Below, piece after piece: positions 35,318-43,994 of a DNA stretch of 64,000 nucleotides (its first letter is position 1; every line of letters starts with the position of its first letter). Source of the stretch: Nostoc sp. CHAB 5844 (lineage in GTDB: Bacteria; Cyanobacteriota; Cyanobacteriia; Cyanobacteriales; Nostocaceae); NCBI RefSeq assembly GCF_020829595.1, contig NZ_JAIVFW010000007.1, positions 62,001 to 126,000 on the forward strand, in the 5' to 3' direction. Under the pieces are notes generated by a model, which saw only the letters and a program-made list of their open reading frames with translations, was not told the DNA's origin and did no database searches. A program made the translations under genes and the position numbers.

Positions 35318-36424
35318 ATGAAAATTGTCACAATTGTTGGCGCTCGTCCTCAATTTATTAAAGCAGCCGCAGTTTCGAGAAAGCTACAATCTCACGCTGC
35401 TATTCAAGAAGTATTAGTTCATACAGGTCAGCATTATGACGAGAATATGTCTGATGTGTTTTTTCAAGAACTAGAAATTCCTGCACCTAATTATCATCTG
35501 GGGATTGGTTCATCAAATCATGGCGCACAAACTGGCAGGATGCTAGAGGCAATTGAACAGGTATTACTCAAAGAATCACCAGATTGGGTGTTAGTTTATG
35601 GTGATACAAACTCTACTTTGGCAGGAGCGATCGCCTCTGTCAAACTACACATACCAGTAGCTCATGTAGAAGCAGGTTTGCGTTCTTTCAACCGCCGAAT
35701 GCCAGAAGAAATCAATCGCGTACTCACAGACCACGCCGCAGATTTATTATTTGCGCCTACCACTGCGGCTGTCGAAAATCTCCAACACGAGGGAATTGCC
35801 CAAGAAAAAATTCATTTAGTTGGTGATGTGATGTATGATGCTGCCCTTGACTACGCAGTGAAAGCAGAAGCAAAAAGCCCGATTTTACAGAAGCTAAAAT
35901 TGACTGCTAAAAATTATATTTTGGCAACCGTTCACCGCGCCGAAAATACTGACGATGCTTCACGACTACAAGCACTATTTATAGGACTAGCAACAGTTAC
36001 CCAAAAGATTCCAGTTGTATTACCACTTCATCCCCGCACTCGTGCTGCCTTGTTACGAGAAGGACTATTAGAAAATGTCAGCAACTCTGTGCAAATCATA
36101 GAGCCAGTGGGATATTTAGATATGGTGATGTTAGAGAAGAATGCCAAACTCATTACTACCGACTCTGGTGGAGTTCAAAAAGAAGCATTTTTTTACCGAG
36201 TGCCTTGTGTCACCTTGCGAGATGAAACAGAATGGGTGGAGTTGGTGCAGTTAGGCTGGAATCGCTTGTTACCGCCTCTAGATGCGACGGCGGTAGCTAG
36301 TGGAATATTAGACGCTTTGGTTAGTAGTTTTGGTAGCGAAGTTCCCGAAAAACTGTATGGTGGAGGACTGGCAACATCGCAAATTGTTGAGTTACTTTCA
36401 AGAAATGCGGGTGTAAGAGTTTAA
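35318..36424 (+). CDS. wecB: Non-hydrolysing UDP-N-acetylglucosamine 2-epimerase (WecB/WbpI-like)
   Basis: The 368-residue protein has the family landmarks: an N-terminal ARPQFIKAAAV, HTGQHYDENMSD, YGDTNSTLAGA, HVEAGLRSFNRRMPEEINR and TDSGGVQKEA near the C-terminus. WecB interconverts UDP-GlcNAc and UDP-ManNAc. The close relative WbpI epimerises UDP-GlcNAc(3NAc)A to UDP-ManNAc(3NAc)A. Because WbpA, B, D and E homologues lie in the same locus, WbpI activity is quite possible, but the family is too similar to separate by eye. Confidence 0.88.
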   Translation: MKIVTIVGARPQFIKAAAVSRKLQSHAAIQEVLVHTGQHYDENMSDVFFQELEIPAPNYHLGIGSSNHGAQTGRMLEAIEQVLLKESPDWVLVYGDTNSTLAGAIASVKLHIPVAHVEAGLRSFNRRMPEEINRVLTDHAADLLFAPTTAAVENLQHEGIAQEKIHLVGDVMYDAALDYAVKAEAKSPILQKLKLTAKNYILATVHRAENTDDASRLQALFIGLATVTQKIPVVLPLHPRTRAALLREGLLENVSNSVQIIEPVGYLDMVMLEKNAKLITTDSGGVQKEAFFYRVPCVTLRDETEWVELVQLGWNRLLPPLDATAVASGILDALVSSFGSEVPEKLYGGGLATSQIVELLSRNAGVRV

Positions 36425-36498
36425 GGGTGTAGGGTAAGAAAATACAATCTAAAACAACAAGTTAAAAGCCAACATCCTCTAATCTAAAATGGTATAAC

Positions 36499-37566
36499 GT
36501 GCAGCATCGTTTACTCATTAATCTGTCATTTTTGCTAACTCGTCCCACAGGCACTACGACATACGCTCTAAACCTATTACCTTACTTACAAAAACTGCAA
36601 CCGACACTATTAGTTGCCGAAAATATTTCGGGTTATGACTGCTATCCAGTTCCAGCAGGACAAACTGCAGAACAAGGCGCGAAAGGTCATCTGCGTCGTT
36701 TATTGTGGACACAATTTCAACTGCCAAAAATTTATCAAAAGCTGAAATCCCAAGTTTTGTTTTGTCCTTTGCCGGAAGCGTCTTTATCTAACGAATGCAG
36801 TTCTGTTGTCATGTTTCATGACTTGATACCGTTGCGCTTTCCTAAACGCTTTTCGCCCATAACACTTTATCAGCGTTACTACGTTCCGCAAGTTCTTCAG
36901 CAAGCACGGCACATTGTTTGTAATTCCCAGGCTACGGCTGACGATATTGTTGATTTTTACCAAATTCCAGCTAGTAAAATTACGCCTATTCCCCTAGCAC
37001 ACGATCGCATCCATTTCCGTTATCTCAACTTACCAACTCGCAACTACTTTCTCTACATCGGCAGACAAGACCCTTACAAAAATTTACATCGACTCATCGC
37101 CGCTTTTGCCGCACTCCCCAAAGATTACGAACTGTGGTTAGCAGGCCCCACCGATACACGTTACACTCCAGCCTTGCAAGCGCAAGTTGAGGAATTAGGC
37201 ATAACTCATCAAGTCAAGTTCCTTAATTATGTTAATTATCAGGAATTACCATCAATTATTAACCAAGCGATCGCACTTGTTTTTCCTAGTCTCTGGGAAG
37301 GTTTTGGTTTTCCAGTTCTCGAAGCGATGGCTTGCGGTACACCAGTAATTACGTCGAATATTTCTTCTCTACCCGAAGTTGCCGGTGATGCAGCAATTTT
37401 GATTAATCCATACAACATTGAGGAAATTACTGAAGCAATGCGATTAATTGCTACAAATTCTGAATTGCGATCGCATCTTTCTACTCAAGGTATCGCCAGA
37501 GCAAATTTATTTAGCTGGGAAAAAACCGGAAACGCGACTGTTGAAGTGTTGTCACGTTACTTATAA
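36499..37566 (+). CDS. Glycosyltransferase family 4 protein
   Basis: The 355-residue GT4 enzyme begins at GTG 36499. The donor-binding motif FPSLWEGFGFPVLEAMACGTPVI (residues about 262-284) is textbook, as is SSLPEVAGDAA after it, with YIGRQDPYKNL at the start of the second Rossmann lobe. It resembles mannosyl- or rhamnosyltransferases of O-antigen loci; the sugar is not readable. It is the last gene of the polysaccharide locus, 75 bp after the epimerase. Confidence 0.88.
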   Translation: MQHRLLINLSFLLTRPTGTTTYALNLLPYLQKLQPTLLVAENISGYDCYPVPAGQTAEQGAKGHLRRLLWTQFQLPKIYQKLKSQVLFCPLPEASLSNECSSVVMFHDLIPLRFPKRFSPITLYQRYYVPQVLQQARHIVCNSQATADDIVDFYQIPASKITPIPLAHDRIHFRYLNLPTRNYFLYIGRQDPYKNLHRLIAAFAALPKDYELWLAGPTDTRYTPALQAQVEELGITHQVKFLNYVNYQELPSIINQAIALVFPSLWEGFGFPVLEAMACGTPVITSNISSLPEVAGDAAILINPYNIEEITEAMRLIATNSELRSHLSTQGIARANLFSWEKTGNATVEVLSRYL

Positions 37567-37678
37567 AAAGTATGAAGTATGAAGTATGAAATGTAAGGTA
37601 TGTAGTTCATCCTTGAGTTTTTCAATTTCGGCTTTTAAACTTTTTTCAGACTTCAGACTTCAGACTTCACACTTCTCG
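37564..37678. repeat. AAGTATG and CAGACTT heptamer repeats closing the polysaccharide locus
   Basis: About three AGTATGA copies begin at the GT4 stop codon, and CAGACTT repeats (three copies, then CACACTT) end at the XRE gene stop. They separate two convergent genes. No separate terminator hairpin is obvious. Confidence 0.75.
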
Positions 37679-37891
37679 TTATTCTTGAACAACCTCAACT
37701 AATTCCTCAATCATCACATCAAAAGTCCTAGCTAACTTCTGAATCGCAGTAAAATCTACAGTTGCTAATCCAGGCGATCGCGCGTAAGTTCTCAGAGTGC
37801 TGTAAACTACACCAGAACGGTCAGATACTTCTTTCAAACTCCAGCCCTTCTCCGCAGCAAACTCTCGAATCTTCAGCCGAATCATGCCCAT
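37679..37891 (-). CDS. XRE-family helix-turn-helix regulator
   Basis: The 70-residue protein is a single HTH_3/Cro-type domain: IREFAAEKGWSLKEVSDRSGVVYSTLRTYAR forms helices 1 to 3, and FTAIQKLARTFDVMIEELVE the final two. With no second domain it probably binds DNA as a dimer. It faces the polysaccharide locus tail to tail. The start MGMIRLKI has a second Met at residue 3. Target genes are unknown. Confidence 0.8.
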   Translation of the reverse strand: MGMIRLKIREFAAEKGWSLKEVSDRSGVVYSTLRTYARSPGLATVDFTAIQKLARTFDVMIEELVEVVQE

Positions 37892-38053
37892 AGGTTACTT
37901 GACAACTGACTGATATAAGTCTTTTAATAATTATACTATATAAATAAAAAGACCGCCTTCCGGCCTGGAAAACTGAAAGGCGATCGCATTGTTTACAAAA
38001 AGCATCCCGTAAACACCGATAGGGTAAATTCTACCGAAGTTACAGGTATTTTC

Positions 38054-38539
38054 ATGGTATCATCACTCAAGCCAAGAGCGCTTGTCATCCGTGCATCAAA
38101 AATTGTTCATAAATCTTCATTTCTTAACTCCCTAGCGCGATTTGTGACAGAAGAAGCAATTTGTTTGATGTTTCGCATTGGCTTTGGTGATATACATACA
38201 ATCGAATGTTGGCGTTATGTAGTTTATGTCCACGCTAAAGGTATCAGTAGATTTGTCAGTTATGCTGATTTTCCGCCGATTTTAGGTGTAGCACCACCTA
38301 ATCCGTCCGAGTTGATCAAATGGCGTAGGCGGTGGCGCAAACAACATGATTATGCGGAAAGAAATCAAGCGCCTGAGTGGTGGACAGAATTTTTTATGAA
38401 TGAATTTTGGCAAGCTCTTTCTGAATCTATGTTGCAAAGCTGGGGTGAACTAGTGGCTTTAATCAAATTTGCCTTTCCCGAAGAAACTTTGCAGGAATTA
38501 CGAAAGAGCTATCGCCTAGAAAAATCATTATTAGGCTGA
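38054..38539 (+). CDS. Conserved-looking hypothetical protein
   Basis: The 161-residue protein has Trp/Arg-rich central stretches (IKWRRRWRKQHDYAERN, APEWWTEFF) and a C-terminal helix AFPEETLQELRKSYRLE. There is no signal peptide. I do not recognise the family. Its start follows a 160-bp spacer after the divergent XRE gene, so it likely has its own promoter. Confidence 0.6.
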   Translation: MVSSLKPRALVIRASKIVHKSSFLNSLARFVTEEAICLMFRIGFGDIHTIECWRYVVYVHAKGISRFVSYADFPPILGVAPPNPSELIKWRRRWRKQHDYAERNQAPEWWTEFFMNEFWQALSESMLQSWGELVALIKFAFPEETLQELRKSYRLEKSLLG

Positions 38540-38853
38540 TGTGCGTTCAATTTGTATATTTTCTGGTTGAAACGGTCATTAGTCACTTGTATTTACAAAA
38601 GACACAGCGCAAAGTCAAGCCAGCGTTGTAGACGGGTTTCCCGTCGCAGGCGACTGGCGTTGAGCGGAGGCTTCCTCCGTAGACGCTTTTAGCGGTGAAG
38701 CAGTGCCTTGGGGAGACAGCACCGTGGGCGGCTCTGCCGACTTGAGGTGACTGTCGTCGGGTTCCCCGACTTGAAGCAACTGCTGAACCCGAAGGGCTTG
38801 CCGCAGGATCAGAACTTTGTAAGAGAGGACAAATGACTAATGACAAAGGACAA
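38540..38853. repeat. Spacer made of GC-rich interspersed palindromic repeats
   Basis: Nearly all of this 314-bp gap is repeats. They include palindrome GACGGGTTTCCCGTC (38631-38645) followed by GCAGGCGACTGGCG, then GGAGGCTTCCTCC, a GGGTTCCCC unit and GAACCCGAAGGGCTTG. The units belong to the same family as at 10.1 and 52.9 kb. ORFs read across it are artefacts. Confidence 0.75.
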
Positions 38854-39756
38854 CTATTCAGCCGTCTTGTTAGCCGCACGATGAGCGCGTGCTTCTGCTG
38901 AAGCCATCACTTCATCCATATTTTCTAGCACTTCGCCAGGGAAATTTTCGAAAATTCTCGTAGAAAGTGCGACTCTACCTTTGCCTTCGTCCAAGTCAAT
39001 AATTACTGCTTTAATTGTTTGACCAACTTGGAAGAATTTTTCTAGAGATTCAATGAATTTTTGGCTGACTTGCTTAATATGCAACAAGGCACTCATCCCA
39101 TTTAAATCGACAAAAACTCCAAATGGTTTAATGCCAGTTACTTTACCTTCAACCAACTGACCAATTTCTAACAAGCTGAAATTACTCGAACGAGTTGCTA
39201 AACGTTGAGAAAGGATAAGTTTTTTATTGTTGCGGTCTACTTCCAAAAAGCCAGCGGTTAAAGTGTGACCTTTGAGAGCTTCTAAATTATCACGTTCAGC
39301 TAAATGCGATCGCGGAATAAACCCCCGCAAAGATTGAAAATCAACTGTGACACCACCTTTATTCACACCTGTTACCCGGACTTCCACCGTTTGGGAATTT
39401 TCTTGCATTTGCGCTACTTTTTCCCAGATATGTTGAATTTCTAACTGCCGTCGAGATAAAGTTACTTGACCTTCTGCATCCTGTTCTCGGATAATCAAGA
39501 ACTCTAATTCTTGATGCAACGGCAGCACCTCCGATAAATCGGTTACAGATCTCAAAGAAGCTTCATCGCGGGGAATATAAGCAGACGACTTGCCACCAAT
39601 ATCGACATAAGCGCCATCAGGGTCAAGTTGAAACACTTTGCCATGAACCACCTGTCCCTTTTGAAACTGGTAGTCGTGTTTTTCTAGCGCTTGGGCAAAA
39701 TCGTCCATTGTAAACGACGAATTGGCTTTTTGAGATAGATTCGATTCGGAATTCAT
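38854..39756 (-). CDS. rps1b: S1 RNA-binding domain protein, ribosomal protein S1 homologue (Rps1b-like)
   Basis: The 300-residue protein has three S1 domains: about 33-103 (GQVVHGKVFQLDPDGAYVDIGGKSSAYIP), 118-185 (VRVTGVNKGGVTVDFQSLRGFIP) and 200-270 (GQLVEGKVTGIKPFGVFVDLNGMSALLHI). Cyanobacteria commonly encode two S1 homologues, and this short one fits Rps1b, an mRNA-binding, initiation-related form. The third domain is the most canonical. It is flanked by repeats and appears monocistronic. Confidence 0.85.
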   Translation of the reverse strand: MNSESNLSQKANSSFTMDDFAQALEKHDYQFQKGQVVHGKVFQLDPDGAYVDIGGKSSAYIPRDEASLRSVTDLSEVLPLHQELEFLIIREQDAEGQVTLSRRQLEIQHIWEKVAQMQENSQTVEVRVTGVNKGGVTVDFQSLRGFIPRSHLAERDNLEALKGHTLTAGFLEVDRNNKKLILSQRLATRSSNFSLLEIGQLVEGKVTGIKPFGVFVDLNGMSALLHIKQVSQKFIESLEKFFQVGQTIKAVIIDLDEGKGRVALSTRIFENFPGEVLENMDEVMASAEARAHRAANKTAE

Positions 39757-39804
39757 GACTAATGAAAATTAATTGTTATTTAGCTAACACCACTGGATTT
39801 TTGG

Positions 39805-39872
39805 ATGGTCATTTGTTATTCGTCATTTGTTATTGGTTATTGCTAATGACTAATGACTAATGACCAAGGACG
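39805..39872. repeat. TCATTTGTTAT / TGACTAA tandem repeats
   Basis: Direct repeats GTCATTTGTTATT and CTAATGACTAATGACTAATGACC lie between rps1b and the dienelactone hydrolase gene. Confidence 0.75.
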
Positions 39873-39873
39873 T

Positions 39874-40617
39874 TTATTTCAGTTGAATAAACAATTGTTT
39901 GACTTCCTCCCAAGCATCAGCAGCAGCTTTTGGATTATAGCTGCCACGCTGATCGCAAAAAAATCCGTGGTCAGCTCCATCGTAGCGGAAGACACGATGC
40001 GGAATTTTGTATTTTTCTAACTCTGCTTCCATCTCGTCTGTTTGTTCTTTTGGAATGCTGGCATCTACTATCCCAAAAAAGGCGTAAAGTGTACCTGAAA
40101 TTTCTGGGGTACGTGTCAAAGTGGCTTCCCCGCCTCCTGGTGTGCTAGTAGTAATCCTCGCGCCGTAAAAAGATGCAGTGGCTTTGATGTTAGGAAGAGT
40201 GGCAGCCAGATAAGCTACGTGTCCACCAAAGCAGAAGCCAATACAACCAATGGCATTCTGTTTTACTTGGGGCAGAGTTTTGAGATAATCAATGGCTGAT
40301 TGAATATCGCTGAGTAATTCTGATGCTGTGGTTTGCTCCCAAGCATATTTTCTGCCAACTTCTATATCTTCTGGGGTGTAGCCTGTTTCAAAACCAGGAG
40401 CAAACCGATCAAATAGTGCAGGTGCGATCGCAACATACCCTAGTTTAGCAATTCGCTCAGTCACATCTCGAATATGGCTATTAACGCCAAAAATTTCCTG
40501 CAAGACCACAATTCCTGGGTAAGTACCTAGTTCTTGTGGTTGTGCCAAGTAAGCTGAGATTTGCAGATTATTTTGTGAAAGTTTCACCCATGAAGTGTCT
40601 ATTGCTAGTTCTGTCAT
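39874..40617 (-). CDS. Dienelactone hydrolase family protein
   Basis: The 247-residue alpha/beta hydrolase has the family's cysteine nucleophile elbow GFCFGG (Cys129), a late Asp in GIVDASIP and catalytic-type His in ADHGFFCD. It probably hydrolyses small lactones or esters in the cytoplasm; many cyanobacterial homologues have no known substrate. ATG at 40617 is the first start after a spacer that contains an inverted-repeat element further upstream. Confidence 0.88.
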   Translation of the reverse strand: MTELAIDTSWVKLSQNNLQISAYLAQPQELGTYPGIVVLQEIFGVNSHIRDVTERIAKLGYVAIAPALFDRFAPGFETGYTPEDIEVGRKYAWEQTTASELLSDIQSAIDYLKTLPQVKQNAIGCIGFCFGGHVAYLAATLPNIKATASFYGARITTSTPGGGEATLTRTPEISGTLYAFFGIVDASIPKEQTDEMEAELEKYKIPHRVFRYDGADHGFFCDQRGSYNPKAAADAWEEVKQLFIQLK

Positions 40618-40737
40618 AATAATTTCTACTAATGCTCCGTGATTATTTGATATAACTATGCCAGTATGTTTAGGCTATTTCCCAGCAATTTATCAACTAC
40701 TTAAAGTAAGTACACTAGAGATTCCTTAAAGATTGAA

Positions 40738-40917
40738 GAATTCAGAAGTCAGAATCAAGACGCTCGAAGACTCGCTAACGCTTCGCTATCAGTGGTGAAA
40801 AAGACCCACCACTTAGAAGCACCACTAAATCAAAGATTTAGTAGGTGTTTTAAACAATTCCATTCACCACTCGCACAGAATTCAATTGGAGAATTCTGGC
40901 TTGTGACTTCTGAATTC
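40738..40917. mobile_element. Possible MITE-like element with terminal inverted repeats
   Basis: The 14-bp sequence GAATTCAGAAGTCA at 40738-40751 is inverted exactly at 40904-40917. The 180-bp interior contains smaller palindromes: GTGGTG...CACCAC, AAATCAAAGATTT, GAATTCAATTGGAGAATTC. It encodes nothing. No clean target-site duplication was seen, so this may also be nested spacer repeats. Confidence 0.45.
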
Positions 40918-41007
40918 TGTTTTGATAAATATTGTTACAAATAAAAAATACTACAAGTAGCAAATGTAGCTAGTTACTGAACGCTACTTGATTTAGGAGT
41001 TTTGGTA

Positions 41008-41991
41008 ATGATTCAATTTCGTATTCAGCCAGACAGCGAAATTCCCGCATCTACACAGTTATTTAATCAAATCCGGTTTGCGATCGCTTCCCGGCAATAT
41101 CCACCCGCTTATAAATTGCCCAGCACAAGAGCATTAGCCATGCAAACTGGATTACACCGCAATACGATTAGCAAAGTTTACCGTCAGCTAGAAGATGAAG
41201 GTCTGGTGGAAAGTCTGGCTGGTTCAGGAATTTATGTCCGCGCCCAAGGTCATGAGGGCGGTAGCAGATTGCAATCCCCAATTCTGCAAGCACACCCAGA
41301 CGCATACAAAGTTGTCCAGCAAGCACTCGACCAACTCCTTGCCCAAGGCTGTTCTCTCAGTCAAGCTCGTGAGCTATTTTTAGCAGAAATGGATTGGCGT
41401 TTGCGCTGTAGCGCCCAGGTGTTGGTTGCAGTTCCTTCTCAAGACCTCGGCGCTGGGGAATTGATGGTTTATGAATTAGAGCAATCTCTCAAAATACCCA
41501 TCCAATTAATTCCGATGGAAGAATTAGCAGCTGTGTTGGATAAAACGAACTCGGCTACAGTTGTCACCAGTCGCTATTTTATCGGTGAAGTAGAACAAAT
41601 TGCTGCACCAAAAGCTGTCAGAGTAATTCCTTTAGATATCTACGACTACAGCAAAGAACTTAATTTAGTCAAAAACTTGCCCAAGGAAAATTGTATAGGC
41701 ATAGTCAGCCTGAGTACAGGCATTGCTCGTGCTGCTGAAGTCATCCTTCACGGTTTACGCGGAGATGAACTGCTAGTAATGACTTCGCAACCAAAAGATA
41801 CTTATAAACTTCAGGCAATTGTAAAGCGAGCTGAAGTTATCATCAGCGACGTAGCCAGTTTTAGGGCAGTACAAATAGCCGTACAAGCTGCGGCTGAAGA
41901 TATTATTCGACCACCCAAATTAATTAAAGTAGAAAATTACATTGGTATGAATTCAATGAATTTGCTGAAACGAGAACTAGGTTTGAGTTAA
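41008..41991 (+). CDS. GntR-family transcriptional regulator
   Basis: The 327-residue protein has a winged-helix domain at about 8-75: TQLFNQIRFAIASRQYPPAYKLPSTRALAMQ, then RNTISKVYRQLEDEGLVESLAGSGIYV. A roughly 230-residue effector part follows that is unlike aminotransferase MocR tails. The ATG at 41008 is preferred because AGGAG (40995-40999) is 8 nt upstream; a TTG at 41002 is too close. The ligand is unknown. It stands alone, 78 bp before the nitroreductase remnant. Confidence 0.85.
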   Translation: MIQFRIQPDSEIPASTQLFNQIRFAIASRQYPPAYKLPSTRALAMQTGLHRNTISKVYRQLEDEGLVESLAGSGIYVRAQGHEGGSRLQSPILQAHPDAYKVVQQALDQLLAQGCSLSQARELFLAEMDWRLRCSAQVLVAVPSQDLGAGELMVYELEQSLKIPIQLIPMEELAAVLDKTNSATVVTSRYFIGEVEQIAAPKAVRVIPLDIYDYSKELNLVKNLPKENCIGIVSLSTGIARAAEVILHGLRGDELLVMTSQPKDTYKLQAIVKRAEVIISDVASFRAVQIAVQAAAEDIIRPPKLIKVENYIGMNSMNLLKRELGLS

Positions 41992-42069
41992 CCCACGGAT
42001 AGAAGATACACACTGAAACATAGAGGGACAATAACATAGGCAGACACACCTAACCAATGTCCTGAGATT

Positions 42070-42525
42070 ATGTTTGTAGAAATGCACCCCTATATCGGCT
42101 TAATAGAAGCAATCAAGCAACGTCGAGCAGCCAGAGCTTTTAAAAGCGATCGCATTCCCGAAGTTATTTTACAAGAAATTCTCGAACTTGCAGCACAAGC
42201 ACCATCAGGGTTTAACCTCCAACCTTGGCGATTTATCGTTGTCCAAAACCAACAAAACAAAGAAAAACTTCAAGCTTGTGCTTTTAACCAACGCCAAGTA
42301 GGCGAAGCACCAGTTGTCTTAATTTGTTGTGGTGACAGGCGGGCAGCAGAAATGGCAAATATCACCTCTGTCATCCATCTAGGGGAAGATGAAGGAATTA
42401 TGACACCTAGCTATGCCAGCTATATGCGTTCCAGCATATCTCCTGGAATCCAAGCTTTACGTGACGCTGGTTTGTGGCTATCCGATACTTTGGTCAATTT
42501 GCTAAAACAACAAGCAGGTGAATAA
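42070..42525 (+). pseudogene. Nitroreductase family protein, probably C-terminally truncated
   Basis: The N-terminal 100 residues are a good nitroreductase (FMN-dependent): IKQRRAARAFKSDRIPEVILQEILELAAQAPSGFNLQPWRFIVV, then EAPVVLICCGD. The family normally has about 190-220 residues and ends with a GxxxCPM-type FMN-binding region. Here the frame stops at residue 151 and nothing downstream resembles the missing part. The neighbouring gene on the other side is also broken, so a local deletion is likely. It might still be a shortened functional variant. Confidence 0.65.
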
Positions 42526-42587
42526 AGAATTATGTAAAAAGCAATCGCTCTTAAATTTTCTCGTAAATTTAAAATTACTATTAATAA

Positions 42588-42882
42588 TTATTCTTCCTCT
42601 ATGAGAGCCGCATCAAAAACATGTTGTGCAGTAAAGTTAAGGTTTGGAAGAGAAGGTGAGACAATCACATCATTGTCAAGTTTTCGGTAAGAAGTACGGT
42701 AATTTTAACCGTTTGTATTCTGGCACAACCTCTTCAACTAAAAAACCAACAACTCCTTCATGACCTCCAACGGGTTGTGCCATTTCAACAATCATTCCAT
42801 CATGCAATTCGTAACGTCCCCCTTCGGGTCGCCACGCAGCAAATTCTTCAAATGTTAATACTTTAGGTAAGGCTTGAGTCAT
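42588..42882 (-). pseudogene. Uma2 family pseudogene with internal deletion and frameshift
   Basis: From ATG 42882 the frame reads MTQALPKVLTFEEFAAWRPEGGRYELHDG, a normal Uma2 N-terminus, and runs out at about residue 68. In another frame just downstream (about 42590-42665) the typical C-terminal end appears: DNDVIVSPSLPNLNFTAQ, then HVFDAALIEEE and TAA at 42588-42590. About 100 residues between the two parts, including the catalytic region, are missing. Confidence 0.8.
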
Positions 42883-43008
42883 AGTTACAACCTCCACATA
42901 ATATATAGAAATGCTATTTGATTTTTGAAAAAAATCAGTACACTTCTATTCCCCTATTCTCTGATCTTTTCTAAGCAAATAATTTCAGGAATCAAATCGG
43001 ATTGCTAT

Positions 43009-43917
43009 TTATACAATTGAAGGAATTTGCAAAAACTCTCGTACCCGTTGTAAGTAAGTCGGCGCATCTTCCAACATCGGGAAATGTGCTGTATCAAGAA
43101 TTAGCACAAACTCAACCCTTTCATTGAGTGCTGCTGCTTGTTTTCCCATCGCTGCCGGAATAATTTGGTCATATTCTCCAGCCACTAGCAGAGTCGGGAC
43201 TGTTAACTTAGCAAACTCTTGCGGCATCAATTCTGACTGTGCCTTGCTAACAGAAGTAAAAATTGTGCCTAAAGCAGCATCATAATCTGCTTCGAGAAAA
43301 TCTTGTAAAAAAGCCTGACGTTCGGCTTTTGGTATAGAACGATGTAGGAATCTCGCCATAAACATCCAGTCAACAAATGGTATTTTACCTAACCATTTGG
43401 GACGGAATTTAACTACATAACCACCAAATTTATGAAAGGCAGTAAAGGCTTTCTCGTCGTATTCAAAAATCCCGCTACAAGTTAAAATCCCTCGTTCTAC
43501 TTTTTGAGGATAGCGGTTGAAAAACAAAGTTGCAACAGACGCACCCATTGAATGAGCTTGAATGTAAACACGCCCAAGATGCAACTCATCTAAAAGTACT
43601 GCCAAATCATCAGCGTATTCTTCCAATTCGTAGGTTAACTCTTGAATTGCCGCTGATGTTTCTTGGCTTGATTCAGATGTAGCAACAGACTCACTAGCTT
43701 GGATGATAGTTGGTTTACCTTGTGAGCGGCCAAACCCTCGCAAATCATAGAGTAAACAATCAAATTGGTCTGATAAAGCATTTGCAGTACTGTTCCAGTA
43801 CCTAGCTGAACCAGCCCAACCGTGAACGAACACCATCACTGGTTTTGTCAAAGCAGCAGATGATTGCTTCACCCACTCGTAGTAATGTTCAATACCACGA
43901 ACATTAATGTAAGGCAT
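43009..43917 (-). CDS. Alpha/beta hydrolase
   Basis: From MPYINVRGIEHYY (ATG 43917) the protein has 302 residues. An in-frame ATG 21 bp upstream encodes only repeat-derived residues. Oxyanion segment VFVHGWAGSARYWN, DLRGFGRSQG, nucleophile elbow AHSMGAS and catalytic His in DTAHFPML are all present. It resembles esterases or haloperoxidase-like hydrolases; the substrate is unknown. It follows clpX on the same strand after a repeat. Confidence 0.88.
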   Translation of the reverse strand: MPYINVRGIEHYYEWVKQSSAALTKPVMVFVHGWAGSARYWNSTANALSDQFDCLLYDLRGFGRSQGKPTIIQASESVATSESSQETSAAIQELTYELEEYADDLAVLLDELHLGRVYIQAHSMGASVATLFFNRYPQKVERGILTCSGIFEYDEKAFTAFHKFGGYVVKFRPKWLGKIPFVDWMFMARFLHRSIPKAERQAFLQDFLEADYDAALGTIFTSVSKAQSELMPQEFAKLTVPTLLVAGEYDQIIPAAMGKQAAALNERVEFVLILDTAHFPMLEDAPTYLQRVREFLQIPSIV

Positions 43918-43920
43918 TTT

Positions 43921-43992
43921 TTCAAAGTCAAAAGTCAAAAGTTAAAAGTCAAAAGTCAAAAGTCGATGGACTAATGACTAATGACTAATGAC
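43921..43992. repeat. AAAGTCA and ACTAATG heptamer repeats
   Basis: About five copies of AAAGTCA followed by three copies of CTAATGA fill the gap between clpX and the hydrolase gene. Confidence 0.8.
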
Positions 43993-43994
43993 AA

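Noticed and set aside
37938-37990. Apparent hairpin CGCCTT...AAGGCG upstream of the 38054 gene
   Set aside because: Only six base pairs with a 22-nt loop and overlaps a HIP1 site; not convincing as terminator or riboswitch.
38583-38879. 98-codon minus-strand ORF
   Set aside because: It covers the interspersed palindromic repeat cluster and overlaps the end of the S1-type gene; no protein features.
40795-40860. Insertion sequence at the GTGGTG/CACCAC palindromes
   Set aside because: No transposase reading frame; listed instead as a small MITE-like element.
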